Source: Asaia sp037151935 (lineage in GTDB: Bacteria; Pseudomonadota; Alphaproteobacteria; Acetobacterales; Acetobacteraceae). From it: 64,000 nucleotides of DNA. The stretch is taken from contig NZ_CP157575.1 of assembly GCF_051628905.1 (NCBI RefSeq), positions 2,790,001-2,854,000 on the forward strand, read 5' to 3'. Made by a program: the position numbers and the translations under genes. Of the stretch, positions 17,556 through 26,582 are shown in pieces (position 1 is the stretch's first letter; every line of letters starts with the position of its first letter). The notes under the pieces were generated by a model. The model was not told the DNA's origin, did not search any database, and worked only from the letters and a program-made list of their open reading frames with translations.

Positions 17556-18890
17556 CTAAAGCTTATCACGGGTGTCGCACGGCATAAGGAGGTTCCGCGG
17601 ACAGGGTGACCAGCCGATCGCCCGAGCGGCCAGAAGGGCAGCGCTGGCAGCGGTCAATTCAGGCTCCCTGACAATATGGAAAGCCTGTGTCGAAAGTCGG
17701 GTCTTGATAGCGACCCAGCCAGGTGCCCGCGCCCAGCCGCCTGCCATGAAGGCTTGTGCGCCGTCAGTGCCGAGCCGTGAGAAGCGCGAGACCGCGTCAT
17801 TACCAGCTCGAGCCAATGCCCCAACGATCGCGGAGGCGCGTGAGAGCGGTTTATCGGGCACAGGTTCCCGGAAGCTGGGTTCACCCCCGCCATGAGAACC
17901 ACGTTCGAAACAGGCGCTCTCGAGATATGAATCCGGGGTTTCTGCTCCTGAAAAAAGCTTGTCGATAAAAGAGGCTGTCTCAGGTTCCCGCCGTGCCCAG
18001 GCAAGATTGCGAGCGAGTTCCTCAACGCAGAGGAGCGTAGCACCTTGTGAGCGAATGCCAGGGGCGACATCGAATTCGCTCTGCCCGCCTATCGGAAAAT
18101 CAGCGCTCTGGGTGACGATAACCTCAGCCGTACCCATTGAATCGAGGATGGCGCGTGGCGCGATCTGGGTAATGCCCCAACCGCCGATCGGGTGATCACG
18201 ACCACCTGCCACGACCATGGCGCTGTCGGTGAAGACTTCTCTGACAAGGGCTGTCTTGCCTCTTACCGGCCCGACGATGTCGCCTGTGCGCTTGATGGGC
18301 GGCAGGAGTGCAAGCGTGCCGAGCGTAGCCTCGACCCGCTCACGGCACCAGCATTGCTCTTTGGGCAGAAATGCCGCGCTGCGAGCTGCCAGCGTGTCGC
18401 TCATGAATGTTCGGCCGCTCCAGAACGACGCCACATAATCCGTAAGTGCTAGCCAGGAATGGGCCCGTTCATGGCCCTGCTGCCTGACCGCCCAGTACCA
18501 GCCAGTCATGGTTCGAAAGGCATCCGTTGAGATGCCGGATGCGGGGCAGGGCGTTAGTGTTGCCAGAAACTGGTTGAATAAGTCCTGTCTTCTCGGGTCG
18601 AACCAGGCCATGGCGGGTGTCAGGGGGACGAGATCGCGATCAACCAGCATGCCGTCTTCGCCGATGCCTGCAATAGAGATTGCGGCAATGCGATATCGGG
18701 CGCCGCAAAGATCGCGCAGTAGAATTTCTGCCTGCTCGAGTAATTGGTGCGCATCGATCATCAGATCGAGCTCGCGTCTTGGTGTGGGCAGGGAGGTACG
18801 GCCGATAACCCGACCGTCCCGCGTGATGGCCAGGGCCTTCATATTGGTGCTGCCGATATCGAGACCGGTGGCCACATCTTCGAATCCCAT
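17556..18890 (-). CDS. FGGY-family carbohydrate kinase
   Basis: About 444 residues. The N-terminal ATP-binding half shows GLDIGSTNMKALAITRDG (phosphate-1 loop) and AISIAGIGEDGMLVD. The middle has a catalytic Asp candidate in VAGGRDHPIGGWG, and DSMGTAEVIVT follows. The C-terminal GTDGAQAFMAGGWARAPGW is the adenosine site. ATG 18890 is preferred over the adjoining GTG 18893. It follows the class I aldolase in the same direction (47 bases), so the pair probably phosphorylates a ketose or polyol-derived substrate and cleaves it. Specificity cannot be read off; it is not a clear glycerol or xylulose kinase. Confidence 0.88.
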   Translation of the reverse strand: MGFEDVATGLDIGSTNMKALAITRDGRVIGRTSLPTPRRELDLMIDAHQLLEQAEILLRDLCGARYRIAAISIAGIGEDGMLVDRDLVPLTPAMAWFDPRRQDLFNQFLATLTPCPASGISTDAFRTMTGWYWAVRQQGHERAHSWLALTDYVASFWSGRTFMSDTLAARSAAFLPKEQCWCRERVEATLGTLALLPPIKRTGDIVGPVRGKTALVREVFTDSAMVVAGGRDHPIGGWGITQIAPRAILDSMGTAEVIVTQSADFPIGGQSEFDVAPGIRSQGATLLCVEELARNLAWARREPETASFIDKLFSGAETPDSYLESACFERGSHGGGEPSFREPVPDKPLSRASAIVGALARAGNDAVSRFSRLGTDGAQAFMAGGWARAPGWVAIKTRLSTQAFHIVREPELTAASAALLAARAIGWSPCPRNLLMPCDTRDKL

Positions 18891-18937
18891 CACGAATTCC
18901 CTGCCTCTGGAGTAGAGGTTAAACTAAGATCGGCTCG

Positions 18938-19720
18938 TCAGTCTGCAAAGCGGACAGACTTTGCAAGATCGTTGATCTGACCCAGCAGTGAGATCGCGAT
19001 TTTTTGCTCGCGCTGCCAGATATTGCGGCCCACAATCACGCCACGCGCCCCGGCTCGCAGGGTCTGTGCGATGGCGTCGAGCGTGTCGGCAGGATTGCCT
19101 GCAAGCGGGCCGCCAGCGATCACGAGAGGCATCTGCAACTCCTCAACCAGTCGCTTGGTACGCGCCTCGCCGGGGAAGGCGATCTTGATGACATGGGCAC
19201 CGAGGTCATAAGCGATGCGCGCGATTTTCTCTTCTTCGACAATGACCTCTTCGGTACGCGGCGCTCCGATCAGAACCGGTTCGAGCACCAGGGGAATGTC
19301 CCAATGGTCGCACGCGGAAATGACTTTGCCAGCGCGATGGCAAAGGGCGACGCGCTCGCGATTCGACATGTTCCACGGGAAGAGCATTTTCACGGCATCT
19401 ACGCCCATGCGCACAGCATCTTCGATGGAGGTGATGAGGTCATGCGACCCACCGCCGTCGAGCTGACGATAGTCGTAATACGTGTCGATTGTCAGAACAC
19501 GCGTGAGTTCAGGATGCTGCGCAAAGAAACGCTCGGTCTGCCGGACCTGGCCCGGTGTGAGCATGAACCCCGTGACGCCATGTTCCGACCATTGGGTGAA
19601 GGGCGCTGAAGGGGTTTCAAGGCCGTCGATACGATCGAAGATCAGACCGTGATCGACGGGCATGATGATGGCCGCGCGATGGCTCGGCAAAGTGCGGCGC
19701 AGACGATAGGTCATGGACAT
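18938..19720 (-). CDS. Class I aldolase of the DhnA/LsrF/DeoC type
   Basis: A 260-residue (beta/alpha)8 aldolase related to archaeal-type fructose-bisphosphate aldolase (DhnA), LsrF and YihT. MPVDHGLIFDRIDGL is the first strand signature, and the Schiff-base Lys is the one in VIKIAFPGE. The phosphate site is formed by VIAGGP and GARGVIVGRNIWQ near the end. The frame is open to 19909, but ATG 19720 follows AAGGAG at six bases and is where the family starts. First gene of the minus-strand operon with the FGGY kinase; divergent from the zinc dehydrogenase. Likely yields dihydroxyacetone phosphate plus an aldehyde. Confidence 0.88.
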   Translation of the reverse strand: MSMTYRLRRTLPSHRAAIIMPVDHGLIFDRIDGLETPSAPFTQWSEHGVTGFMLTPGQVRQTERFFAQHPELTRVLTIDTYYDYRQLDGGGSHDLITSIEDAVRMGVDAVKMLFPWNMSNRERVALCHRAGKVISACDHWDIPLVLEPVLIGAPRTEEVIVEEEKIARIAYDLGAHVIKIAFPGEARTKRLVEELQMPLVIAGGPLAGNPADTLDAIAQTLRAGARGVIVGRNIWQREQKIAISLLGQINDLAKSVRFAD

Positions 19721-19779
19721 GAGAGGCTCCTTCCTCGCTGGGGCAATGGGTGGTCGAAATTGCCCTCTGGGCAACGATA

Positions 19780-19800
19780 TTGTACGGTTTGTACGGACAA
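19780..19800. promoter_or_regulatory. GntR-type operator 1
   Basis: The sequence holds TTGTACGG (19780-19787) and TTGT-ACGG-ACAA (19789-19800). Its core TGTACGGACA is the exact reverse complement of the core of the second site at 19955-19970. It lies just upstream of the aldolase start in the divergent gap. It resembles known GntR/AraR-type operators (TTGTAC...GTACAA). Confidence 0.65.
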
Positions 19801-19954
19801 TATGCAGACGCTTTTCGAGGCGGGCCGTCAATTCTAGGCAGGTAAGAAAGCGGAGGAGAAAAGGATTCTTCATAGAGGCAAGTGATCTCAAGTCACTGAA
19901 GAAGAACAATATAAGTGAAAGTCAAACGCTCGATCACAAATCGATTATCGATCG

Positions 19955-19970
19955 TACTGTCCGTACAGTA
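19955..19970. promoter_or_regulatory. GntR-type operator 2
   Basis: Perfect inverted repeat TACTGT-CCGT-ACAGTA. The core TGTCCGTACA matches operator 1 in inverted orientation. It lies about 80 bases before the dehydrogenase gene, so one regulator could control both divergent units. The rest of the 332-base gap is AT-richer and holds no gene that I can support. Confidence 0.7.
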
Positions 19971-20052
19971 TGGCCCGAATCTTGTAATTTGCTATGTATG
20001 AGTCGTACCCGGAGACAATGAGTCGCGGGCTATTTTTGCGAGGAACCGTGCC

Positions 20053-21063
20053 ATGCATGCGTTGGAATTCGATGGACAGAGTGGAATGACTCTCGTGCAG
20101 CGTGAGAGGCCTTCTCCCGGCGCAGGAGAGATTCTCATTGCTCCCGCTCTGGTCGGCATTTGTGGGACAGATCTGCACCTTCTGGACGGCGATTACCCGC
20201 TCGGACGTTTCCCTCGCGTTACGGGGCATGAATTTTCGGGGCGCGTCGTCGCTGTCGGTGACGGGGTGACGCGTTTTACACCGGGTGATCAGGCCTGTGT
20301 CGACCCGAATATCACCTGCGGTCATTGCGACAGATGCGCATCCGGTGCGGTGAACCTCTGTCGCAAGCTGGTGCCGGTCGGGGTTTCTGTCGACGGCGCT
20401 TTTGCCGAATTTGTGGTTGTCCCCGAAAAGATTGCCTACCCTCTGCCCGCCGGGCTGGATGCGCAGGCAGGCGCTCTGATCGAGCCTCTGGCCTGTGTCC
20501 TGCACGGTTTTGAGCGGGCTCCCCTGCCTGAAGGCGCTGCCGTACTGGTTTACGGCGCCGGCAGTATCGGTCTGCTGGCCATTGCGCTTGCCTTGCATGA
20601 GGGCGCAGCAAAAGTCGAGATTATCGAGCCCAGTCCTGTAAGAAGAAAAGCAGCGCTTGAATTCGGCGCGCACGCCGCTTTCGCACCGGGAGACAGACCG
20701 ATCTGTCGCGATGTGAATTACGTCATCGAAGCAAGTGGCAATCGTTCGGCTGTCGCAGATGCCCTGTCTCATCTTGCGCCGCGAGGCGTGCTGCTTCAAA
20801 TGGGCGTCTGCCCGCCTGACGCCTCAATTCCTCTTGTTCCGTTTGATCTGTTCGATCGCGAGCTCACACTTGTCGGCTCGCAATCGCTGAGCGGGGCCTA
20901 TGCCAGAGCGATCGATGTCATGGGTCACTTGGCCGATCTTCCCGCCAAGCTCGTGAGTCATATCTATGATCTGGCATCCGCCCGGGACGCTTTCACCATG
21001 GCTCGCTCCGAAAACGCACGGAAAATCCTGATACGCTGTAACGATGGTGCAGAGCAGAACTGA
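20053..21063 (+). CDS. Zinc-dependent alcohol/polyol dehydrogenase (MDR family)
   Basis: A 336-residue medium-chain dehydrogenase like sorbitol, arabinitol or threonine dehydrogenase. Catalytic zinc ligands appear in GICGTDLHLL (Cys38), GHEFSG (His-Glu) and EPLACVLHG (Glu). The structural zinc uses the four Cys in CGHCDRCASGAVNLC. The Rossmann motif is VYGAGSIGLLAI, and EIIEPSP has an acidic residue at the end of the second strand, suggesting NAD. AGGA precedes ATG 20053. It probably oxidises a polyol to the ketose used by the FGGY kinase and aldolase, and is followed by the GntR regulator. Confidence 0.92.
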   Translation: MHALEFDGQSGMTLVQRERPSPGAGEILIAPALVGICGTDLHLLDGDYPLGRFPRVTGHEFSGRVVAVGDGVTRFTPGDQACVDPNITCGHCDRCASGAVNLCRKLVPVGVSVDGAFAEFVVVPEKIAYPLPAGLDAQAGALIEPLACVLHGFERAPLPEGAAVLVYGAGSIGLLAIALALHEGAAKVEIIEPSPVRRKAALEFGAHAAFAPGDRPICRDVNYVIEASGNRSAVADALSHLAPRGVLLQMGVCPPDASIPLVPFDLFDRELTLVGSQSLSGAYARAIDVMGHLADLPAKLVSHIYDLASARDAFTMARSENARKILIRCNDGAEQN

Positions 21064-21149
21064 ATTTTCGGGAAGAGGGAAGATTTTCCAATCTCGGCTC
21101 TATGTCCTAACAAGGATAGAGGCGTTTCGGCAGGGGAAGAGAAGGCGGT

Positions 21150-21917
21150 ATGACTATGGATGCGGACGGATTTTCCATCGATCGGCTCTCAACCACGCCG
21201 TATTATCTGCAACTCTCCAATCATATCGAGGCGATGATTGAGGCCGGGAAGCTTCTTCCCGGTAATCGTTTGCCAAGCGAAAGTGATTTTTGCACGCGTT
21301 ACGAATTGTCGCGTGCCACGGTGAGACAAAGCCTGCAAACCCTTGAAACGCGAGGTGTGGTTCAGCGTATTTCCGGGCGCGGCGCCTTCGTGTCGACGAG
21401 GGAGGCCCCTCAGGGCTGGATGATCCAGGGCGAAAAAGGCTTTCTGGAGACAGCTTTAGGACATGGGCGTCGTGATGTGACGACGTCTGTGACGGATGCG
21501 CAGACGCGTGTGCTGCCTGATTATGTCTGCAAGGCACTCGGCCTTGATGAGGGCAGCGAGGGTTTCGGATTATCGCGGCTCAGGGCGCTGGGCGGCATGA
21601 AGGCACTCTACAGCGTGAATTACAGCCCGCCTCTTCTGACTCCTGTTCTGGAAGCCGGAGCGGCCGTTCTCGAAGGGCGCGCCTCTCTCACGGCTCTACT
21701 GGCTGAAGAAGGCTATAGTCTGCAGGGCGCGCATCGGTCGATCGTGGCCGTTGCCGCCACGAAGGATATTGCGTCACGGCTCGATATTCGGACAGGGGCA
21801 CCGATCCTGCGGGTCCGATCAGTATCCTGGCGTCGGGACGGATTGCGCTATGATTTTTACGAAGCGTGGGTGCGCAGCGATCTCATTCCCCTTGAGGTAG
21901 ATGTCAGCGTAGTCTGA
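21150..21917 (+). CDS. GntR/HutC-family regulator (UTRA domain)
   Basis: A 255-residue transcriptional regulator. The N-terminal winged helix (residues 10-78) has YYLQLSNHIEAMIEAGKLL, PSESDFCTRYELSRATVRQSL and GVVQRISGRGAFVS. The C-terminal UTRA ligand-binding domain (about 95-250) ends with RVRSVSWRRDGLRYDFYEAWVRSD. These regulators are released from DNA by sugar phosphates or similar metabolites. It sits in the same direction as the dehydrogenase and is the obvious candidate to bind the paired TGTCCGTACA sites. Confidence 0.93.
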   Translation: MTMDADGFSIDRLSTTPYYLQLSNHIEAMIEAGKLLPGNRLPSESDFCTRYELSRATVRQSLQTLETRGVVQRISGRGAFVSTREAPQGWMIQGEKGFLETALGHGRRDVTTSVTDAQTRVLPDYVCKALGLDEGSEGFGLSRLRALGGMKALYSVNYSPPLLTPVLEAGAAVLEGRASLTALLAEEGYSLQGAHRSIVAVAATKDIASRLDIRTGAPILRVRSVSWRRDGLRYDFYEAWVRSDLIPLEVDVSVV

Positions 21918-21921
21918 CCGT

Positions 21922-21956
21922 GCTTCCCCGTCATGGCGGCGGGGAAGCTGGTTTTT
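21922..21956 (+). terminator. Rho-independent terminator after the GntR gene
   Basis: Stem GCTTCCCCG/CGGGGAAGC (21922-21930 with 21940-21948) followed by TGGTTTTT. It separates the GntR gene from the convergent dihydroxyacetone kinase gene. Confidence 0.85.
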
Positions 21957-23578
21957 CAGAGGCTCTTCGCCACACTCTCGAACAGTACCGCGATGGCCTC
22001 GGCGCCTGGGTCGGGAATATCGGCGAGCTGTTCCGCCGGGATATAGGAGGCACGCCCTGCACGGGCTTTCATGCTGCGTGTGGCGTCGGCGCCAGCGCGC
22101 GCGGCCGCAGCGGCTGCGGCCAGAGACTCTCCGGTGTTGAGGGCGTCGATGGCGGGCAGTAAGGCGTCGAGCATCGTGCGGTCACCCGCATGGGCGCCTC
22201 CGTAACCCTGCATCTGTGCGGCGCCTTTCTGCAGACCCTCACGCCAGTTCTCGTCATGCCCCGCTGTTGTCGTGAGGATGGAGAGCAGAACGCCGCTCGA
22301 TCCACCGCTGTGCCGGGCCAGCAGGCGACCGATCGTGGCCAGAAGCTTTTGTGGCGAGGCGAGGGGGAGTGAGTCGAGTGCCTTGAGAATTTGCCGGCCC
22401 GATTCTGCGAAGGTCGATCCGGCATCGCCATCGCCGCATTTGGCGTCGAGGGCGTTTAGTCGCGCTTCATTGGCCAGAAGGGCTTCGGCACCTGTCGTGA
22501 TCAGCTTGCGCAGTACGGCGCTGTCGGAAGGCGCATCGACGAACGTCTCAGGCAAAGCGGGGCAGGGCAGGGTTGCGACAGGGGCGAAATGCGCCAGTCC
22601 CGGCCAGGATCGTGGCCCGGCATCGGCAGCAAGGGCTGCAACAAACGCCGGATCGGCGGGCAGGGTCGTGAGCGAGAACCCATTCATGTCGAGCGCCGTC
22701 ATGAGCGGTGCCGGGCCGATGATCCACTCCGTTCGGGCGGCCAGAGAAGTACGCGAAAATCCATCGAGCAGCGCGTAAGCTTCGAGCGGCGGCACGCTGC
22801 CCAGCATGTTGAGCAGGACGATCAGTTTGCCCTCAGGCGGCAAGGCGGCTTCGAGCTTTTCTGCCGTACGGGTCACAAGCGCGTCGAGCCCGGCCATGGC
22901 GATGCGCTCGACACCGGCCTCGCCGTGGATGCCGAGCCCCAGTTCGGCCTCGTTCTCGCCAAGGCGCGGCTTCTGGTCCGGGGTAAACACATTGCAATCG
23001 CTCAACGCCAGTCCGATCGAACTGAGCGATTCTGCCACCTTGCGCGCCAGAGCGGCGACTTCTGCCAGCGACTGGCCTGCCTCTGCGGCAGCCCCTGCGA
23101 TTTTATGGACGAGTACCGTGCCCGCGATACCACGCGCCTTGTCGGTGCGGCCAAGCGCGATGTCATCGCCGATGATCACCAGCTCGACATTCAGGCCCAA
23201 GGCTTTGGCCTGTTCGGCGGCAATACCGAAATTCAGACGGTCGCCGGTGTAGTTCTTGACGATCAGAAGGCAGCCCGCCTCGCCGGTGACGGCCCTGATG
23301 GCGGCGAGAATGGCGTCGACACCGGGGGAGGCGAAAATCTGGCCACAGATCGCCCCTGTAAGCATGCCCTTCCCGACGAATCCTGCATGGGCGGGCTCAT
23401 GGCCCGAGCCTCCCCCGGAGAGCACGGCGACACGCTCTTTCTGCCAGTCTTTCCGCAGGATGACGTGAATGTCTTCCGCGCCTTCCAACCGGCAGAGATC
23501 GGCCCCGTAGGAGGAGCGCAGCAAGCCCTCCAGCCCTTCCTTCACAATGGTCTCGCGCGTGTTGAAAAACCGCTTCAT
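21956..23578 (-). CDS. ATP-dependent dihydroxyacetone kinase (DhaK-DhaL fusion)
   Basis: A 540-residue single-chain kinase making dihydroxyacetone phosphate. The DhaK half (1-330) has SGGGSGHEPAHAG and the substrate-binding His218 in LGIHGEAG. The DhaL half (about 355-540) has the magnesium loop CGDGDAGST (382-390) and HSGGSSGVLLS. Unlike PTS-linked DhaKLM it uses ATP directly. It converges on the polyol locus, so it may recycle dihydroxyacetone from that pathway or from glycerol oxidation, which is prominent in acetic acid bacteria. Confidence 0.94.
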   Translation of the reverse strand: MKRFFNTRETIVKEGLEGLLRSSYGADLCRLEGAEDIHVILRKDWQKERVAVLSGGGSGHEPAHAGFVGKGMLTGAICGQIFASPGVDAILAAIRAVTGEAGCLLIVKNYTGDRLNFGIAAEQAKALGLNVELVIIGDDIALGRTDKARGIAGTVLVHKIAGAAAEAGQSLAEVAALARKVAESLSSIGLALSDCNVFTPDQKPRLGENEAELGLGIHGEAGVERIAMAGLDALVTRTAEKLEAALPPEGKLIVLLNMLGSVPPLEAYALLDGFSRTSLAARTEWIIGPAPLMTALDMNGFSLTTLPADPAFVAALAADAGPRSWPGLAHFAPVATLPCPALPETFVDAPSDSAVLRKLITTGAEALLANEARLNALDAKCGDGDAGSTFAESGRQILKALDSLPLASPQKLLATIGRLLARHSGGSSGVLLSILTTTAGHDENWREGLQKGAAQMQGYGGAHAGDRTMLDALLPAIDALNTGESLAAAAAAARAGADATRSMKARAGRASYIPAEQLADIPDPGAEAIAVLFESVAKSL

Positions 23579-23669
23579 GCTTCGTCTCCGCGTCAGTTCT
23601 CGGGCCTTTTGCGCCCCGTATGTCGCTCAGGACGGCCAGACTAGGAGGGGAAACGGTGCAGGAATATGA

Positions 23670-23701
23670 CATATCGATGTGATGAAAAACACATTGATGT
23701 G
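23670..23701 (-). promoter_or_regulatory. Paired 12-bp palindromes upstream of the DHA kinase gene
   Basis: CATATCGATGTG (23670-23681) and CACATTGATGTG (23690-23701) are two near-identical palindromic sites exactly 20 bases apart, about 100 bases before the kinase start. The second is perfect (CACAT-TG-ATGTG). This is the arrangement of a cooperative repressor or activator. The remainder of the gap up to the permease holds nothing else I can support. Confidence 0.5.
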
Positions 23702-23908
23702 ACAGCTGCGATATGCCTGCTTTTGCGGGCAAAGCCGCAATGCGTTTGGCCCGCAAAGTCAGGGTAGAGCTTGACAGAGCGCCCCTCGTGATCTCGATTT
23801 CCTTATCGCAAGCTTGTGCCATTCATTCGTGTAAACGATTGGCAGAGGTCCAAGATTTCGTTACGATTACACAAGAAAATTCGTCAACCGGGTCAGGATT
23901 ACAAAGTT

Positions 23909-25318
23909 TTGGACATTCCATCCAAGTCGCATCACCATCCGCCGCCACAAGCGGATGAAGGCTATCACAAGGATCTGGGTCGCCGTCAGGTCCAGATGAT
24001 CGCTATCGGTGGCGCCATCGGCACCGGCCTCTTCCTCGGCGCGGGTACGCGCCTGCAACAGGCAGGGCCGTCTCTGGCCATCGATTATCTGGTTTGCGGC
24101 CTCTTCTGCTTCCTCATCCTACGCGCTCTGGGCGAACTGGTAATGTATCGCCCAAGTGCGGGCAGCTTTGTCTCCTATGCCCGCGAGTTTCTGGGCGAGA
24201 AAGCAGCCTATGCGGCAGGGTGGCTGTCCTTCCTGAACTGGGCGATGACAGGCATCGTCGATATCACGGCGGTCGCCCTCTACATGCATTTCTGGGGCAC
24301 GTTCGATCATGTGCCGCAATGGGTGTTTGCCCTTGTAGCCCTCGGCATCGTCGGCACCATGAACATGATCGGCGTGCGCTATTTCGGCGAACTCGAATTC
24401 TGGTTCTCGCTCATCAAGGTGATTGCGCTCGCGCTGTTCCTGATTTTCGGCTGCGTTGTTCTGGGCCTGAAAATGCCCGTCGGCGGTGCCGTGCCCGGTT
24501 TCCATCTGATTTCTGAAAATGGCGGTATCTTCCCGCATGGCATCATGCCCGCGCTGTTCCTCATGCAGGGTGTGGTCTTTGCCTATTCGGCCATCGAGCT
24601 TGTCGGTACGGCAGCGGGTGAATGTGCCAATCCGCGCGAGATCATTCCCCGCGCCATCAACAGCGTGATCTGGCGCATTGGCCTGTTTTATGTCGGCTCG
24701 GTCATCCTGCTGGTCTGCCTTCTGCCCTGGACCGCCTATCACAAGGGTGTCAGCCCGTTTGTGACCTTCTTTCAGGCGCTCGGTGTGCCGCATGTCGATA
24801 CGGTCATGAATATCGTGGTGCTGACGGCAGCGCTGTCGAGCCTCAATTCGGGTCTCTATTCGACAGGTCGTGTCCTGCGCGCACTGGCACTCGGTGGGTC
24901 TGCGCCGCGTGCGCTTGCCAAGATGAATCGCCAGTCAGTGCCTTATGTCGGTATTCTGACCACTGTGGTTGTTTACCTCGTTGGCGTCGGGCTGAATTAT
25001 CTCATTCCGGCACGCGTCTTCGAGATCGTTCTGAACGTGGCGGCGCTGGGCATTATCAGTACCTGGAGCTTCATCCTGATCTGCCAGATACGCATGCGCA
25101 AGCTGGTCAATAGCGGCGAGATCGAAAGCGCGGGCTTCCGTATGCCCGGCGCACCCTATACTGCCTGGCTTACTCTCGGCTTTCTGGGTTTCGTCGTCGT
25201 GATGATGGCGCTCGACTACCCCGAAGGCACCTACACGGTCATCGCCATACCGTTCATCGGGGTCATTCTGGCCCTTGGCTGGGGGCTGATTGCCCTGAGC
25301 CGCCGCAGGGGCGCCTGA
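23909..25318 (+). CDS. Amino acid permease, AnsP (asparagine)-like, APC family
   Basis: An inner-membrane permease of about 469 residues with twelve hydrophobic segments. DEGYHKDLGRRQVQMIAIGGAIGTGLFLGAG is the typical start of the AAT group, and the SFVSYAREFLGEKAAY, WAMTGIVDITAVALYMHFWG and FAYSAIELVGTAAGE stretches are closest to L-asparagine permease AnsP. The frame is open to a GTG at 23816 without a ribosome site. I place the start at TTG 23909, preceded by AGGA, because family N-termini are short. No asparaginase gene is adjacent. Uptake of Asn or a related amino acid with protons is likely. Confidence 0.88.
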   Translation: MDIPSKSHHHPPPQADEGYHKDLGRRQVQMIAIGGAIGTGLFLGAGTRLQQAGPSLAIDYLVCGLFCFLILRALGELVMYRPSAGSFVSYAREFLGEKAAYAAGWLSFLNWAMTGIVDITAVALYMHFWGTFDHVPQWVFALVALGIVGTMNMIGVRYFGELEFWFSLIKVIALALFLIFGCVVLGLKMPVGGAVPGFHLISENGGIFPHGIMPALFLMQGVVFAYSAIELVGTAAGECANPREIIPRAINSVIWRIGLFYVGSVILLVCLLPWTAYHKGVSPFVTFFQALGVPHVDTVMNIVVLTAALSSLNSGLYSTGRVLRALALGGSAPRALAKMNRQSVPYVGILTTVVVYLVGVGLNYLIPARVFEIVLNVAALGIISTWSFILICQIRMRKLVNSGEIESAGFRMPGAPYTAWLTLGFLGFVVVMMALDYPEGTYTVIAIPFIGVILALGWGLIALSRRRGA

Positions 25319-25334
25319 CCCTGCGTTTTCTCGC

Positions 25335-26582
25335 TCAGCCCTCGATGGGCTGGGCGGGTTCTCCCGGGAACTGGCCTTCCCATTTGGCGACCACGGCGGT
25401 CGCCAGAGAATTGCCGACGACATTCGTAGCAGAACGGCCCATATCCAGAAATGTATCGATGCCGAGGATGAGCAGTACGCCCTCCTCGGGCAGTTTGAAC
25501 TGGCTGAGTGTCGCAGCAATCACGACCAGCGATGCGCGCGGAATGCCCGCAACGCCTTTGCTTGTGAGCATCAGCGTCAGCAGCATGACGATCTGCGTGC
25601 TCCAGGGCAGGCTGATATCATAGGCCTGGGCGATGAAGATGCTCGCAAAAGTGCAATACATCATCGTGCCATCCAGATTAAAAGAATAGCCTAGCGGCAG
25701 CACGAACGACGAGATTCGACGCGAAATCGGGAAGCGTGAAAGCTGGTCGAGCATTATCGGATAGGCGGCTTCCGAACTCGCCGTCGAGAAGGCGAGCAGG
25801 AAAGGTTCGCGCATCAGCGAGATGAGGCGACGGGCCGGTCGCCCAAGGATCACAAAGGCAGCAGCGATAAGTGCACACCACAGCAGGAACATGGCGATAT
25901 AGAACTCGCCCATGAACTTGCCGTAGTTGATCAGAACGCTGAGACCGTTGGTGGTGATGGTCGCCGACATGGCGCAGAACACCGCAACGGGGGCCAGCAT
26001 CATGACATAGCCCGTCACCTTCAGGATGATCTGCGAAAGGCTCTCGGTCCATTCCATGACCACACGGGCCTTCTCCGGCATGGACGCACAGGCGATGCCA
26101 AAAAATACCGAGAACACGACGATCTGCAGGATCTCGTTATCGGTCATGGCGCGAAAGACGGAATCCGGCACAATATGCTTGACGAAACTGTCGAGCGACA
26201 TACCCGCAGTGGCAACCGGCGAGGTAGCAACACCCTGCAGGCGATGCATGCCGATGCCGGGACCGAAGAGATTCACCAGCACCATGCCGAGCGTCAGCGA
26301 AAAAAGTGAGGCCGCCAGAAACCAGATCATTGCCTTCGCGCCGACGCGGCCCACCGACGCCGCGTCGGACATGTGGCCGATGCCGACCACAAGCGTCGAG
26401 AAAACGAGCGGGGCGATGATCATCTTGATGAGGCGCAGGAAGATAGTCGAGCCGATCGAGACGTAATGAGCGAAATGCTGCTGTTGTATCGTGTCGGCGA
26501 TGAGCGCATGGGCCGTACCGCCGACGCCAATGCCGAGCAGCATCGCGATGACGATGATTGTGGTCATACTCATGCGCTTCAT
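25335..26582 (-). CDS. Dicarboxylate/acidic amino acid:cation symporter (DAACS family)
   Basis: A 415-residue inner-membrane symporter of the GltP/DctA fold. It has the Ser-rich hairpin AFSTASSEAAYPIML, the GYSFNLDGTMMY motif and DMGRSATNVVGNSLATAVVA in the last helices. The Asp and Arg in DMGR correspond to the residues that bind the amino group and side-chain carboxylate of acidic substrates, so aspartate, glutamate or C4-dicarboxylates fit. ATG 26582 is chosen because MKRMSMTTIIVIAML begins the first helix; the longer frame has no support. It is convergent with the AnsP-like permease, with 16 bases between them. Confidence 0.92.
   Translation of the reverse strand: MKRMSMTTIIVIAMLLGIGVGGTAHALIADTIQQQHFAHYVSIGSTIFLRLIKMIIAPLVFSTLVVGIGHMSDAASVGRVGAKAMIWFLAASLFSLTLGMVLVNLFGPGIGMHRLQGVATSPVATAGMSLDSFVKHIVPDSVFRAMTDNEILQIVVFSVFFGIACASMPEKARVVMEWTESLSQIILKVTGYVMMLAPVAVFCAMSATITTNGLSVLINYGKFMGEFYIAMFLLWCALIAAAFVILGRPARRLISLMREPFLLAFSTASSEAAYPIMLDQLSRFPISRRISSFVLPLGYSFNLDGTMMYCTFASIFIAQAYDISLPWSTQIVMLLTLMLTSKGVAGIPRASLVVIAATLSQFKLPEEGVLLILGIDTFLDMGRSATNVVGNSLATAVVAKWEGQFPGEPAQPIEG

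Noticed and set aside
23816..23908. Earlier GTG start of the AnsP-like permease
   Set aside because: No ribosome site, and the 31 residues are unlike the usual short N-terminus; a TTG with AGGA at 23909 is preferred, though not certain.
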